A stretch of 64,000 bases of DNA from Rhizobium sp. FY34 (GTDB lineage: Bacteria; Pseudomonadota; Alphaproteobacteria; Rhizobiales; Rhizobiaceae), in NCBI RefSeq assembly GCF_005222845.1, contig NZ_STFZ01000036.1:43908-107907 (forward strand), in the 5' to 3' direction. Under the pieces are notes generated by a model. The model was given only the letters and a program-made list of their open reading frames with translations. It made no database searches and was not told where the DNA came from. The first letter of the stretch is position 1, and every line of letters begins with the position of its first letter. Positions 17,190 through 25,294 of the stretch are shown piece after piece. The position numbers were made by a program, and so were the translations under genes.

Positions 17190-17879
17190 CTATGTTGGCG
17201 ACATCAAGTCCAGCGGGGCCGTCCAGCTTCGAACGGTTTGGATGCGTGCGAGCCAATTCGCCACACCTTCCCATTCGTTCAGATCGAGTTTTGCTTGCCA
17301 TGCCAAGAAGAGGTAGCCACAACAGGCGATATCGGCGATGGTGAAGCGATCACCTATGAGAAACTCCTTTCTGCCGTCCGAGAACTCTGAATTCAAGCGG
17401 TCGAGATCGTCTCTAGCTCTACTCTCGTAGTAAGCTTCCAGTTCTGGTGCAGCGATGCCAAGCCTTCTGATGTGACGCAGGTTGGAAAGGCTAAAACCTA
17501 TTCTATTCGCCTCCCAGAATAGCCACTGTTCAATTTCGGAGTGATCGCGTTCATTTTCTCCGGCAAAACGATGAAGCAGTCGAGCGAGGTAGAGGAGGAT
17601 CGCATTTGACTGGCATATTGCAACCTCACCATGCAATAGCACTGGAACTTCGCCGAACTTTGTGATTTGTCGAAACTTGTCGGGGCGATCGTCACGCTCG
17701 ATGTCTAGATTTACGTGAAAGTACTCATACTCAACCTCCGCGAGCATAAGCATGAGCGCGATCTTATATGAGTGACCCGAGTTACGGTTGCCAAATAAGG
17801 TGAAGCGCTTTCCGTGGTCTATCCGTGAAGCTACCCAATCGATTTGTGAATTGGCATCATATATTCGCGACATTTGCAC
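17190..17879 (-). CDS. Glutathione S-transferase family protein
   Basis: A 229-residue GST. The N-terminal thioredoxin-like domain contains RFTLFGNRNSGHSYKIALML, the cis-Pro region FGEVPVLLHGEVAICQSNAI (VP, then QSNAI in place of ESxAI) and a helical C-terminal domain with FLIGDRFTIADIACCGYLFL. The residue at the usual Ser/Cys position is Ser (NSGHS). It probably sits in one transcription unit with the GntR gene. A role in handling electrophilic or hydrazine-like metabolites of the island is possible but unproven. Confidence 0.87.
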   Translation of the reverse strand: MQMSRIYDANSQIDWVASRIDHGKRFTLFGNRNSGHSYKIALMLMLAEVEYEYFHVNLDIERDDRPDKFRQITKFGEVPVLLHGEVAICQSNAILLYLARLLHRFAGENERDHSEIEQWLFWEANRIGFSLSNLRHIRRLGIAAPELEAYYESRARDDLDRLNSEFSDGRKEFLIGDRFTIADIACCGYLFLAWQAKLDLNEWEGVANWLARIQTVRSWTAPLDLMSPT

Positions 17880-18013
17880 CCTCTGCTTCGGTGGTACTCC
17901 GGAACTGCAATTTGCGTTGTTGGCGCATCCACCGACACGGGTTATCGCCGACGAACCACCAGTGGATCTTCAAATGGTCAAATTGACATAATGGTCGTGA
18001 GACGAGCGCGTCT

Positions 18014-18030
18014 GCTAACCGGTAGTTAGC
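18014..18030. promoter_or_regulatory. Inverted repeat between GST and LysR genes
   Basis: GCTAAC-CGGTA-GTTAGC is a perfect 6-5-6 inverted repeat in the divergent region between the GST gene and the LysR gene at 18139. A second perfect palindrome, TACACGTGTA, follows at 18033-18042. Their position suits operators for the LysR and/or GntR regulator encoded on either side. Which protein binds is unknown. Confidence 0.45.
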
Positions 18031-18138
18031 TATACACGTGTACGTAGTCGCCCAAAATGCTGTACAGTTATCAACATGGTTGCGCAGAACGCGCAAACCA
18101 GAAATCATGACCCAAACATTAGTAAAACTATTTCGGAT

Positions 18139-19032
18139 ATGCCAAAAAAAGTTCCACCGCTTATGTCTCTCCGAGCTTTTGTGATGGCCGGCCGATACGA
18201 AAGTTTCAAAATCGCGGCCGAGGCTCTCAACATCAGCCCAGGGGCAATTAGTCAGCACGTAAAAAACCTTGAAGATGCACTGGGGACCAAGCTCTTCGAG
18301 CGGTCGAATCGGATGGTAAGGCTCACGACGAAAGGAGCTGACTATCTCCAGCGAGTGCAAGTCGCCTTCGATATCATTAACGTGGCAACAAAAGCAGTCA
18401 CGGACGATGCCTCAAAAGGTTTGATCGTCGTCAGCACCATGCCATCCTTTGCCGCCCAGTGGCTCGTTCCGCGCCTTGGGAGGTTTCAGGAGCGAAATCC
18501 CACTATCGATGTACATGTCGACACGACTACACGGCTGGTCCGTTTTGATAGAGATCGCGTCGATGTAGCGATCCGCCACGGCCTGGGTAACTACGATGGA
18601 CTCTATAGTGAGCGCCTTTTCGCAATAGAGATGGTCATGGTTTGCAGCCCTGGGCTCTTGGGCGGCAGAGGAAGGATAAAGGGTTTTGATGACCTGACGA
18701 GATTTCAGCTGCTGCATGAGGAGGAGAGGACGGACTGGTCCCTGTGGTTGCGCGCCAACGGTGCCACCGACATCGACAGTTCCCGTGGTCCAAGCTTCAG
18801 CGATGAAACATCCCTCGTACAAGCCGCGATAGCCGGTCAAGGAATTGCACTGGTGCGAGATATTTTAGTGGAAACTCATATTGCTGACGGCCGTTTAATA
18901 AAGCCAATGAACGTTGATTGGCCTACTCAATTTGCCTATTACTGCGTATGTCCCGAAGGGGCGCGGAGCAATACGAAGATTGCGGCTTTTCGTACGTGGC
19001 TTTTCGATGAAGTCCACGGCATGAAGCGGTGA
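18139..19032 (+). CDS. LysR-family regulator (GcvA-like)
   Basis: A 297-residue LysR protein, start at MPKKVPPLMSLRAFVMAGRY, the usual GcvA-type N-terminus; the frame extends to 18076. The HTH is SFKIAAEALNISPGAISQHV. The effector part contains KGLIVVSTMPSFAAQWLVPR and VDVAIRHGLGNYDG, very like the regulator at 14117, which suggests two paralogues from one locus. It is divergent from the GST gene and lies just before the IS630 insertion, on the side away from the hydrazine-type operon. Confidence 0.88.
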   Translation: MPKKVPPLMSLRAFVMAGRYESFKIAAEALNISPGAISQHVKNLEDALGTKLFERSNRMVRLTTKGADYLQRVQVAFDIINVATKAVTDDASKGLIVVSTMPSFAAQWLVPRLGRFQERNPTIDVHVDTTTRLVRFDRDRVDVAIRHGLGNYDGLYSERLFAIEMVMVCSPGLLGGRGRIKGFDDLTRFQLLHEEERTDWSLWLRANGATDIDSSRGPSFSDETSLVQAAIAGQGIALVRDILVETHIADGRLIKPMNVDWPTQFAYYCVCPEGARSNTKIAAFRTWLFDEVHGMKR

Positions 19033-19042
19033 AGGGGTATTA

Positions 19043-20150
19043 TAGATCCGGCACGAATATATTATGATTTTTGCTTGTTAAGTGTTATGATTTGGGATGG
19101 AAACCGATACACGCACGCTCTCGAATTCTGCCTTGCATGAGAGGCGCCGACAGGTGATCCGGCTTTGGAAGGCGGGTCACAAGGTGATGAAGATCGTTGA
19201 ATTGTCGGGGCTGACCTGGCCGACGGTTCGCAAGGTCATTGATCGTTATGAAGCGGGAGGTGCGCACAGCCTAAAGCCAAAGGAACGTGGCCTGTCATCT
19301 GGGGATGGCCGCAGCCTGAGCGTCGAACAAGAGGCCAATATCCGCAAGCTGATCTGCGACAAGCGCCTGGAGCAGTTGAAGATGGAGTTTGCGCTTTGGA
19401 CGCGAGGTGCTGTGCAGATTCTGATCCAGCAAGAATGCGGTGTTGCGCTGAAGATCCGGGCGGTTGGCAACTATCTCAAGCGCTGGGGTTTTTCTCCACG
19501 GAAACCAATCCGCCGGGCCTATGAACAAAAGCCAGAGGCGGTGAAGGCTTGGCTGGATGAGGCCTATCCGGCGATTGAGGCGCGGGCGCGGGCCGAAGGC
19601 GGGGAAATCCATTGGGGAGACGAGACGGCAGTCGTCAACACCGATGTTCGCGGCCGCTCCTATGCCCCAAAGGGCGAAACGCCTGTCACCTATGCGCCTG
19701 GCAGCCGGCAGAAACTGTCGATGATCTCGACGGTGACCAATCAGGGCAAAGCCCGCTGGATGATTATTGAAGATAACTTCGGCGCGGACCGGCTGATCGA
19801 ATTCCTTGAAGCACTCATCAAAGACGCGGACCGCAAGATCTTTCTCATCCTCGACAATCTACGTGCGCATCACTCGAAACTGGTCAAGGCATGGCTTGAG
19901 GCACGCAAGGACCAGATCGAAATATTCTATCTGCCGAGCTATTCGCCGAAACTGAACCCGGATGAGCGCCTCAACGCAGATCTCAAACACGCCATCGGCT
20001 CGGCTGTACCGGTCAGGACCAAGGCCAGACTCAAGGCAGCAACGGAAAGCCATATGAGCAAACTCGCGGCCAACCCCAACAAAGTCAAAGCCTTCTTCAA
20101 CGATCCGCGCTGCAAATATGCCGCGTAGAAATATCACCGTGCCGGATCAA
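19043..20150 (+). mobile_element. IS630-family insertion sequence, complete
   Basis: About 1108 bases with short terminal inverted repeats sharing GATCCGGCACG, flanked by a TA at 19041-19042 and at 20151-20152. This is the target duplication expected of the IS630/Tc1 superfamily. It carries one intact transposase gene. The right end lies inside the 3' end of the CysE-type gene, whose stop codon is now supplied by the IS. Confidence 0.88.
19097..20128 (+). CDS. IS630-family transposase
   Basis: A 343-residue transposase. N-terminal helix-turn-helix: HKVMKIVELSGLTWPTVRKV. The DDE core has the first Asp in IHWGDETAVVNTD, the second in FLILDNLRAHHS and the Glu in SPKLNPDERLNADLKHAIG, all typical of IS630. 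The frame is complete and the element has intact ends, so insertion was probably recent. Confidence 0.95.
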   Translation: METDTRTLSNSALHERRRQVIRLWKAGHKVMKIVELSGLTWPTVRKVIDRYEAGGAHSLKPKERGLSSGDGRSLSVEQEANIRKLICDKRLEQLKMEFALWTRGAVQILIQQECGVALKIRAVGNYLKRWGFSPRKPIRRAYEQKPEAVKAWLDEAYPAIEARARAEGGEIHWGDETAVVNTDVRGRSYAPKGETPVTYAPGSRQKLSMISTVTNQGKARWMIIEDNFGADRLIEFLEALIKDADRKIFLILDNLRAHHSKLVKAWLEARKDQIEIFYLPSYSPKLNPDERLNADLKHAIGSAVPVRTKARLKAATESHMSKLAANPNKVKAFFNDPRCKYAA

Positions 20151-20986
20151 TAGATCACCCAATCAAACTGGTCGTGGTCGGCGCCGGAAGAACATTCTGC
20201 TCTGGAAGCCAAATCCCTCCGAACTGGCTTGGCCGGGGTACCCACCACGGTGGTGTACGGTGTTACAGACTTGATCACGACACTCCCAGCGCCAACCCGC
20301 GCGCCATAACCGATATCAATATTGCCGAGAATGATGGCACCAGCACCAACAATCGCTCCTCGCCGAATTTTCGGATGCCGATCGCCACGGTCATTCCCGG
20401 TAGCGCCGAGGGTGACATTGTGAAGCAGAGAGACGTCGTCTTCCACAACAGCTGTCTCACCAATCACCAAACCAATAGCGTGGTCGATAAAGATTCCTTT
20501 CCCAAACTTGACTGCCGGATGAATGTCGGTCCCTGAGACCTGGCAAATCCGATCATATAAATGGACGGCTAAATCTCTCTGCGCATGCTCCCATAGATGG
20601 TTACTGATGCGTTGGGCCTGGAGAGCATGAAATCCCTTGAAATAGAGGAACGGTGACAGGTAATTCCCGAACGCGGCGTTCCGACTCCTGTAGGCCATCA
20701 GGTCTGCCGCACCCGCTTGGACTAGCCGGGAATCGAGGCGGTGAGCTTCGTCCACAATCTCACTTAACTGAAGCGGGGGCAATGTGTCGCCAGAGAACCT
20801 GGCAACCAGTTGCGCCCTAAGTGCATGCTGAAAGCATCCAAAATCAAGGATCGATCGGTCAATGAAACCGGCGAGCTTGGGTTCACAAGTTTTGAGCCGG
20901 CATGCCTCTTTAAGAAGGGCGCCCCAGATTTCTTGCTCGCTATTCGAATAGGAATTTGCGTTCGTAGGCGCCGGCGACGACATCAT
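20147..20986 (-). CDS. cysE: Serine O-acetyltransferase-type enzyme (CysE)
   Basis: A 279-residue CysE homologue. The N-terminal helical domain (EQEIWGALLKEACRLKTCEP, FHALQAQRISNHLWEHAQRD) is followed by a left-handed beta-helix with hexapeptide repeats. It includes the active-site region KFGKGIFIDHAIGLVIGETA and VGAGAIILGNIDIGYGARVG. CysE makes O-acetylserine from serine and acetyl-CoA. It is the last gene of the kamA operon, so it may serve the pathway by acetylating a hydroxyl or by supplying a Cys precursor. Its final codons (VIY then TGA) run into the IS630 end, so the native C-terminal tail is altered. Confidence 0.88.
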   Translation of the reverse strand: MMSSPAPTNANSYSNSEQEIWGALLKEACRLKTCEPKLAGFIDRSILDFGCFQHALRAQLVARFSGDTLPPLQLSEIVDEAHRLDSRLVQAGAADLMAYRSRNAAFGNYLSPFLYFKGFHALQAQRISNHLWEHAQRDLAVHLYDRICQVSGTDIHPAVKFGKGIFIDHAIGLVIGETAVVEDDVSLLHNVTLGATGNDRGDRHPKIRRGAIVGAGAIILGNIDIGYGARVGAGSVVIKSVTPYTTVVGTPAKPVRRDLASRAECSSGADHDQFDWVIY

Positions 20987-21039
20987 TTCGATCTTCTTCC
21001 TTTATTAGAAATGAGAATTCAGCGTGTCCGGTCTACCGA

Positions 21040-22068
21040 TTATTTTGTAATTTCGGCAATCGTACTGAATTTCTCGCCCCGAAATGCCCACAGGGAGAAC
21101 GAGATTTCCTTGTTGTCGCCATCTATTGAGAAGGATACCCTGCCCATGGCTGTTTTCCATTCGCGAGTAGCCAGTGCCCTCGACAGGCTGGGTCCCGCGC
21201 GACCTCTTTCTGTTACGGCGCGGACTGCTATTTCGACAGCAGCAACAGTCTCCAGGAAAAATGGTGGTGTATGCCCCACGTTCCGATTATGCGCTCCGGT
21301 CGAAAAGTCAGATTTGGCGTTCAAGTCGTGTGTTTTTGCCGCCGGAGCGACGCCGAATAGTCGGTGACGACAACGCGCTGGAACAAGATCCGCGATTTTT
21401 GGATGAACACCGTCATCCACAATAAAGATGAGCTCGTTAGATACGATCGCGGACCGTTCCTTGACCCGATTGACGACACTCTCGAAATGGCCCACGATAA
21501 TACAGCAATCCGCTGTTTCCGCGTCCGTGACCAACATTAGGCCAGAGGCAAAATCAATCGCACGTCGAATCGCCGCGCCAAGGATTTTTCCGTATCTTGA
21601 ATCATCGATCAGTAAGTGAATTCGGCCATTCCCAATTGCGGCGTGGATAGCGTTCACGAGTGCAGAAGCCAGTTGGCTATTGGGCGCGCATAGCCGAAAT
21701 GTATCAGGCCAGCGATCTCGCCCGACCGGACGTTCTGTAAGTCTATCGTCGCTTGAGGCAGGCAGAATTAGAGGGATGCCGCACGCCCTGTAGTGCGCAC
21801 GGGCAGCGTTTGCGGCGCTTGAGGAATAGTGTCCGACGACGATACTTACCTGCTGCGCGATGAGATATTGAGCAGCGTTCATGCCTCCGAAGCGGGACAT
21901 GGAATCAGATATCCATATTAGCGAAATACGATTGCGGATTGCCATCGGCTGCATTGTCATTGCCGAATGAACTGCGTTGAAAACGGTTCTGGTGTGGATA
22001 GAAAGTGGCCTTCCGAAGGCCGCTGTTACTCCGATCTTTAATGCCCCAATGCCATCAATGCGTTTCAT
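21040..22068 (-). CDS. Periplasmic-binding-like (type I, LIV-type) protein without signal peptide
   Basis: A 342-residue protein of the Leu/Ile/Val-binding or AmiC-like fold: ALKIGVTAAFGRPLS at the start, AAQYLIAQQVSIVVGHYSSS, PLILPASSDDRLTERP and a third strand-helix unit IHLLIDDSRYGKILGAAIRR. No signal peptide or membrane segment is visible, so it is probably cytoplasmic. It may act as a ligand sensor or carrier rather than as an ABC binding protein. No permease or ATPase lies nearby. It sits between the FAD oxidoreductase and CysE genes in the same operon. Its role is unknown. Confidence 0.65.
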   Translation of the reverse strand: MKRIDGIGALKIGVTAAFGRPLSIHTRTVFNAVHSAMTMQPMAIRNRISLIWISDSMSRFGGMNAAQYLIAQQVSIVVGHYSSSAANAARAHYRACGIPLILPASSDDRLTERPVGRDRWPDTFRLCAPNSQLASALVNAIHAAIGNGRIHLLIDDSRYGKILGAAIRRAIDFASGLMLVTDAETADCCIIVGHFESVVNRVKERSAIVSNELIFIVDDGVHPKIADLVPARCRHRLFGVAPAAKTHDLNAKSDFSTGAHNRNVGHTPPFFLETVAAVEIAVRAVTERGRAGPSLSRALATREWKTAMGRVSFSIDGDNKEISFSLWAFRGEKFSTIAEITK

Positions 22069-22112
22069 TGCGACCTCATACTATTTCGCGCCATCTACAC
22101 GCCGGTCTCGCT

Positions 22113-23276
22113 TTAGTTGAGGGCAGGGGCCTGCGCGTACTCGCCCAACCCATGCTTAACCATTTCTCGCAAAACCGCTGACTGCGGCGGACCGACCAAA
22201 TTTTCCGCTATCACTGCCGCAACAAAAGGGGCAGTTTTATAACCTCGGCCAGAGAAGCCCGCAGCTATGAACAGTTCCTTAAAACCGGGGACTACGCCCA
22301 CCACCGGGCGGCCGCTGATCGTATAGCCATCGATCCCGCAAACTCCGTCTGCTACTGTCGTTGCGTCGAGGCATTGGGCGATCTTTGCTCCACGCATATG
22401 AGCATCTTCGGCCTGATCAGATGTTGATTGGATTACCTCATGAGGATCCGTGACCCACCTGTCCAAGTTTGCTCCCACCATGTAAGCGCCTGAGCTTAAC
22501 GGTCGAACATATGTGACATTCAGTTCGTCGACGACCGTGTGACTGATGGGCATCCCACCATTGTTGCTAACGAGCGTGGGCACGCCGATCGCGCGGGGAC
22601 GGATACGCTGATCATCTCGCAAAATAATTCCGCTTTTTATCAATACGGCATCTGTTGCTGCTCCTGCACTCAACACAGCTTTCCCCCCAAAGAGGATGCG
22701 TTTGTTTGTGACTATACGGACGCCATCGGGATCAGGCTGAACCGATTGTACGGTCTCGTTCGTGCAGGCAATTACCCCTCGGAGATATGCGGCATTCGAC
22801 AAGCTTTCAGCTGTTCTGCGCGGCTCCCCATAGCCCCCCTTCGCTTCGAGGACTGCTCCAGCCCACTCGCCTTCTTTCAGCCATCCAAATAGGGACCTTA
22901 TCGCATTCTTCTCGATGAACTTGACCGGATAGGCTCGTGAGTCCAGTTGTTCGGCAAGACCACGGGCTGCGATTACGTCATGATCATTGAGCAGGTAGAC
23001 AAATCCGCAGGGGACGTACCCTGCGGAACCAGGCATCCCGTATTTGCCCCAGTTTTTGAAGATCGACATTCCGTGCTTCGCACAGCGCGCCACGTGAACA
23101 TCTCGGTCGAACACTCGTAGAATTCCGCCCGAGACAGATGTCGCACCGCCTGCACCTGGTTCACTGCGCTCGATCAGCACTACCTTTGCCCCCGCATCAG
23201 CACAAAACCAGGCTATTGCGCTGCCTACTATTCCGCCGCCGATTACTGCAATGTCGAACGTGTCGCCTTCGCTCAT
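22113..23276 (-). CDS. FAD-dependent oxidoreductase (DAO/glycine-oxidase family)
   Basis: A 387-residue DAO-family flavoenzyme. The dinucleotide motif FDIAVIGGGIVGSAIAW lies at residues 7-23 and the second FAD contact VVLIERSEPGAGGATSVSGG at about 32-51. The C-terminal part GYKTAPFVAAVIAENLVG is typical. In actinomycete hydrazine pathways a glycine-oxidase-like flavoenzyme (Spb39, Tri27) cleaves the N-N linked lysine-amino-acid adduct to release a hydrazino acid. This gene lies 4 bases after the MetRS-like gene, which supports the same role here (inference). Confidence 0.85.
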   Translation of the reverse strand: MSEGDTFDIAVIGGGIVGSAIAWFCADAGAKVVLIERSEPGAGGATSVSGGILRVFDRDVHVARCAKHGMSIFKNWGKYGMPGSAGYVPCGFVYLLNDHDVIAARGLAEQLDSRAYPVKFIEKNAIRSLFGWLKEGEWAGAVLEAKGGYGEPRRTAESLSNAAYLRGVIACTNETVQSVQPDPDGVRIVTNKRILFGGKAVLSAGAATDAVLIKSGIILRDDQRIRPRAIGVPTLVSNNGGMPISHTVVDELNVTYVRPLSSGAYMVGANLDRWVTDPHEVIQSTSDQAEDAHMRGAKIAQCLDATTVADGVCGIDGYTISGRPVVGVVPGFKELFIAAGFSGRGYKTAPFVAAVIAENLVGPPQSAVLREMVKHGLGEYAQAPALN

Positions 23277-23280
23277 GTCT

Positions 23281-24888
23281 CTAGGCTGCCTTCACTGCAG
23301 CTTCGAATGTGCTCTTGAACCTCTTGATTATGTCAGGCCCTATCTCTTGAATCGTGGGGGAGGGCTCTCCAACTTGTTCTGAACTGGGGACCGTCAGGGA
23401 TCCCCCATTCAACAGCCATGCAACGCCCCATTTATTGGGAAGGCGTAGAAACGCCGCCAGTGCTGATGATAATGATGGCTGGATCGCAGTTGCCATCAAA
23501 CTGTAGATGCTCAAAACGGTCCTTAATTGCCTTGGATCGGTGGAATCGAGAAGGCCTATAAGATCAACGAGAACCGCCCCTTGAACATTCATCGAAAAAC
23601 TCTCGACCGAGCTTGCCTTCATAAAGCGCTGACGCAAAGATTCGAGCGTTCCTCCGAATTCATCCTGGAACGCCTCTCCGCTAAGCGGTTCTTCGTTTTT
23701 GCCGTCCCGCACAGATGCAATTGCATTCATCAATCGGGATGCCAATAAGTCATTTATCGTCAGGCGGAACTCATCAAGATCGAAGTCTTGCTCGGTGGTC
23801 TCCGGTGCACGCAAGGCCAGGTAAAAGCGGGCGCTGTCAGACTCGATGTTGTCGAGAAACTCGCTGGCCCAAATGGCGACTCCTCTGCTGGTGGAGAAGT
23901 CATGCCCATGAAGGCTTAAAAATTGATTGGTGAAAATATTCCCAACAGTCGGCGCCACCGGCAGATGTGCGAGCATAATCGGATATGCGACGGCATGGCT
24001 GTACGCGCAGTCAATCCCCACAAAATGTATCAAGCGTGTCTCTTTATCGCGCCAGTATTTGGAGAACAGAGCTTCCTCTCCAAGCTTGAGTGCCCATTCC
24101 TGCGACGCGGCGCAATATCCCGCTATTCCTCCAAACCAAGTGTGAAGTGTCGCAGCCGGATCATCGGGGACCCGCGGCCCCCAATCGTGTGGGCGCGATA
24201 TCGCCCATGGTAAGATCGGTTCATCAAGAACCAACGATGTGAAATCGCGTAGCGCCGGCCTAAATGGAGCTCTCCGATAAAGTTCTTGCAAGACCGCCCG
24301 GTTTTTCTCGACGTCCAGGAAAAGTTGATTGACTTCTACCCATCCCATCGGCTGACCGTCCACGATGCAGCGAACATCGCGCATTCGGGCAAGATCGGGC
24401 GGCATGGCACAGCCTTCGCATTGGCTGGTATCCGTGGGGTCTCCACAGTTCGGGCATGTTCCACGGGCAAAGGCTTCATAGCCCCAGAGCTGAAGCTCTT
24501 GCGAAAACGGCACCTCCGTTCTCTGAGAAAACAACGTCCCGGCACTCTTCAATGCAAGATAGAACGAGCTCAATGTCTCAAGGTAGTGATCGCCGAGGCC
24601 TAGGGTATGCATAAAATGGTCAGGCTCAATCCGAGCCTTAGCAAGTGTCCGGGCCATTAGAGGACCGTATTGCCGTGCTACGGCTTCAGGCGGCCTGTTT
24701 TCTCCCCGTGCCTTACGAACGACATAGCTTTGGTAATCGTCCGAATATGAAACGTAGTGCACGTCGTCGCCGAGCAATCTCCGGATGCGTGTGAATACGT
24801 CTGACGCAAGGTACGGCCCGGCGAGATGACCCAAATGAAGATCGCCATTTGATGTTGGTGGGGCACAAGTCACGATCAACTTAGCCAT
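23281..24888 (-). CDS. Methionyl-tRNA-synthetase-like ligase, probable N-N bond-forming partner
   Basis: A 535-residue class I tRNA-synthetase homologue. HLGH lies at residues 18-21, and a four-Cys zinc knuckle at Cys145, 148, 157 and 160 (CPNC...CEGC). The MetRS-type core LIHFVGIDCAYSHAVAYP is at 287-303. The KMSKS loop is degenerate (FSTSRG, 331-336). A housekeeping MetRS would not sit in such an operon. In Spb40/PyrN/Tri28-type proteins a MetRS-like domain activates an amino acid and joins it to an N-hydroxylated lysine before a cupin-driven N-N bond forms. The ATG at 24888 is chosen because of the AGGAGG nine bases upstream. It overlaps the cupin stop. Confidence 0.85.
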   Translation of the reverse strand: MAKLIVTCAPPTSNGDLHLGHLAGPYLASDVFTRIRRLLGDDVHYVSYSDDYQSYVVRKARGENRPPEAVARQYGPLMARTLAKARIEPDHFMHTLGLGDHYLETLSSFYLALKSAGTLFSQRTEVPFSQELQLWGYEAFARGTCPNCGDPTDTSQCEGCAMPPDLARMRDVRCIVDGQPMGWVEVNQLFLDVEKNRAVLQELYRRAPFRPALRDFTSLVLDEPILPWAISRPHDWGPRVPDDPAATLHTWFGGIAGYCAASQEWALKLGEEALFSKYWRDKETRLIHFVGIDCAYSHAVAYPIMLAHLPVAPTVGNIFTNQFLSLHGHDFSTSRGVAIWASEFLDNIESDSARFYLALRAPETTEQDFDLDEFRLTINDLLASRLMNAIASVRDGKNEEPLSGEAFQDEFGGTLESLRQRFMKASSVESFSMNVQGAVLVDLIGLLDSTDPRQLRTVLSIYSLMATAIQPSLSSALAAFLRLPNKWGVAWLLNGGSLTVPSSEQVGEPSPTIQEIGPDIIKRFKSTFEAAVKAA

Positions 24889-25249
24889 TATAAGGAACCT
24901 CCTCATTGACATACTTGGACGCCAGGTCTGCGTCCCACCAGATGCTCATCATCTGAAAATCGTCGTCGTAGGAATTCTCGATGTGATGCTCCACTGCTGC
25001 AGGGATCGCGATGAAGTCGCCTTTTTGAATTTCATAGACGTGGTCACCAACGACGACGCGCGCTCTTCCCTCCACGCCGATGAATAACTCACGATCGGGG
25101 TGGGCGTGGCGTGTTGTATGTGTGTTCGGGCGCACAATGCACCAGGCGCCTTCGAATGGAGCCTTCAGTGCTTCCCATGGAACCAAGCGTTTGGCATCAA
25201 GCCCATATTCGTGCTTCAGGCTATTCCAGTTCATTGCATTCAAAACCAT
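24881..25249 (-). CDS. Small cupin, probable N-N bond-forming subunit
   Basis: A 122-residue single-domain cupin. Motif 1 is RHAHPDRELFIGVEG, with metal ligands His48, His50 and Glu54. Motif 2 is KGDFIAIPAAVEHHIEN, with His88 and Asn92 in the family positions. In known hydrazine synthetases the cupin domain, N-terminal to the MetRS-like domain, rearranges the O-acyl hydroxylamine intermediate to make the N-N bond. Here the cupin is a separate gene immediately before the MetRS-like gene and overlaps it by 8 bases, a split version in the same order. Confidence 0.83.
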   Translation of the reverse strand: MVLNAMNWNSLKHEYGLDAKRLVPWEALKAPFEGAWCIVRPNTHTTRHAHPDRELFIGVEGRARVVVGDHVYEIQKGDFIAIPAAVEHHIENSYDDDFQMMSIWWDADLASKYVNEEVPYNG

Positions 25250-25294
25250 GGCAGGGTCCCTTTCCAGCGGGCTAAGCTCTTTGATATGGAGAGG

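Noticed and set aside
23281-24888. Housekeeping methionyl-tRNA synthetase
   Set aside because: The KMSKS loop is degenerate, and it is embedded between a cupin and a flavoenzyme gene in a biosynthetic operon.
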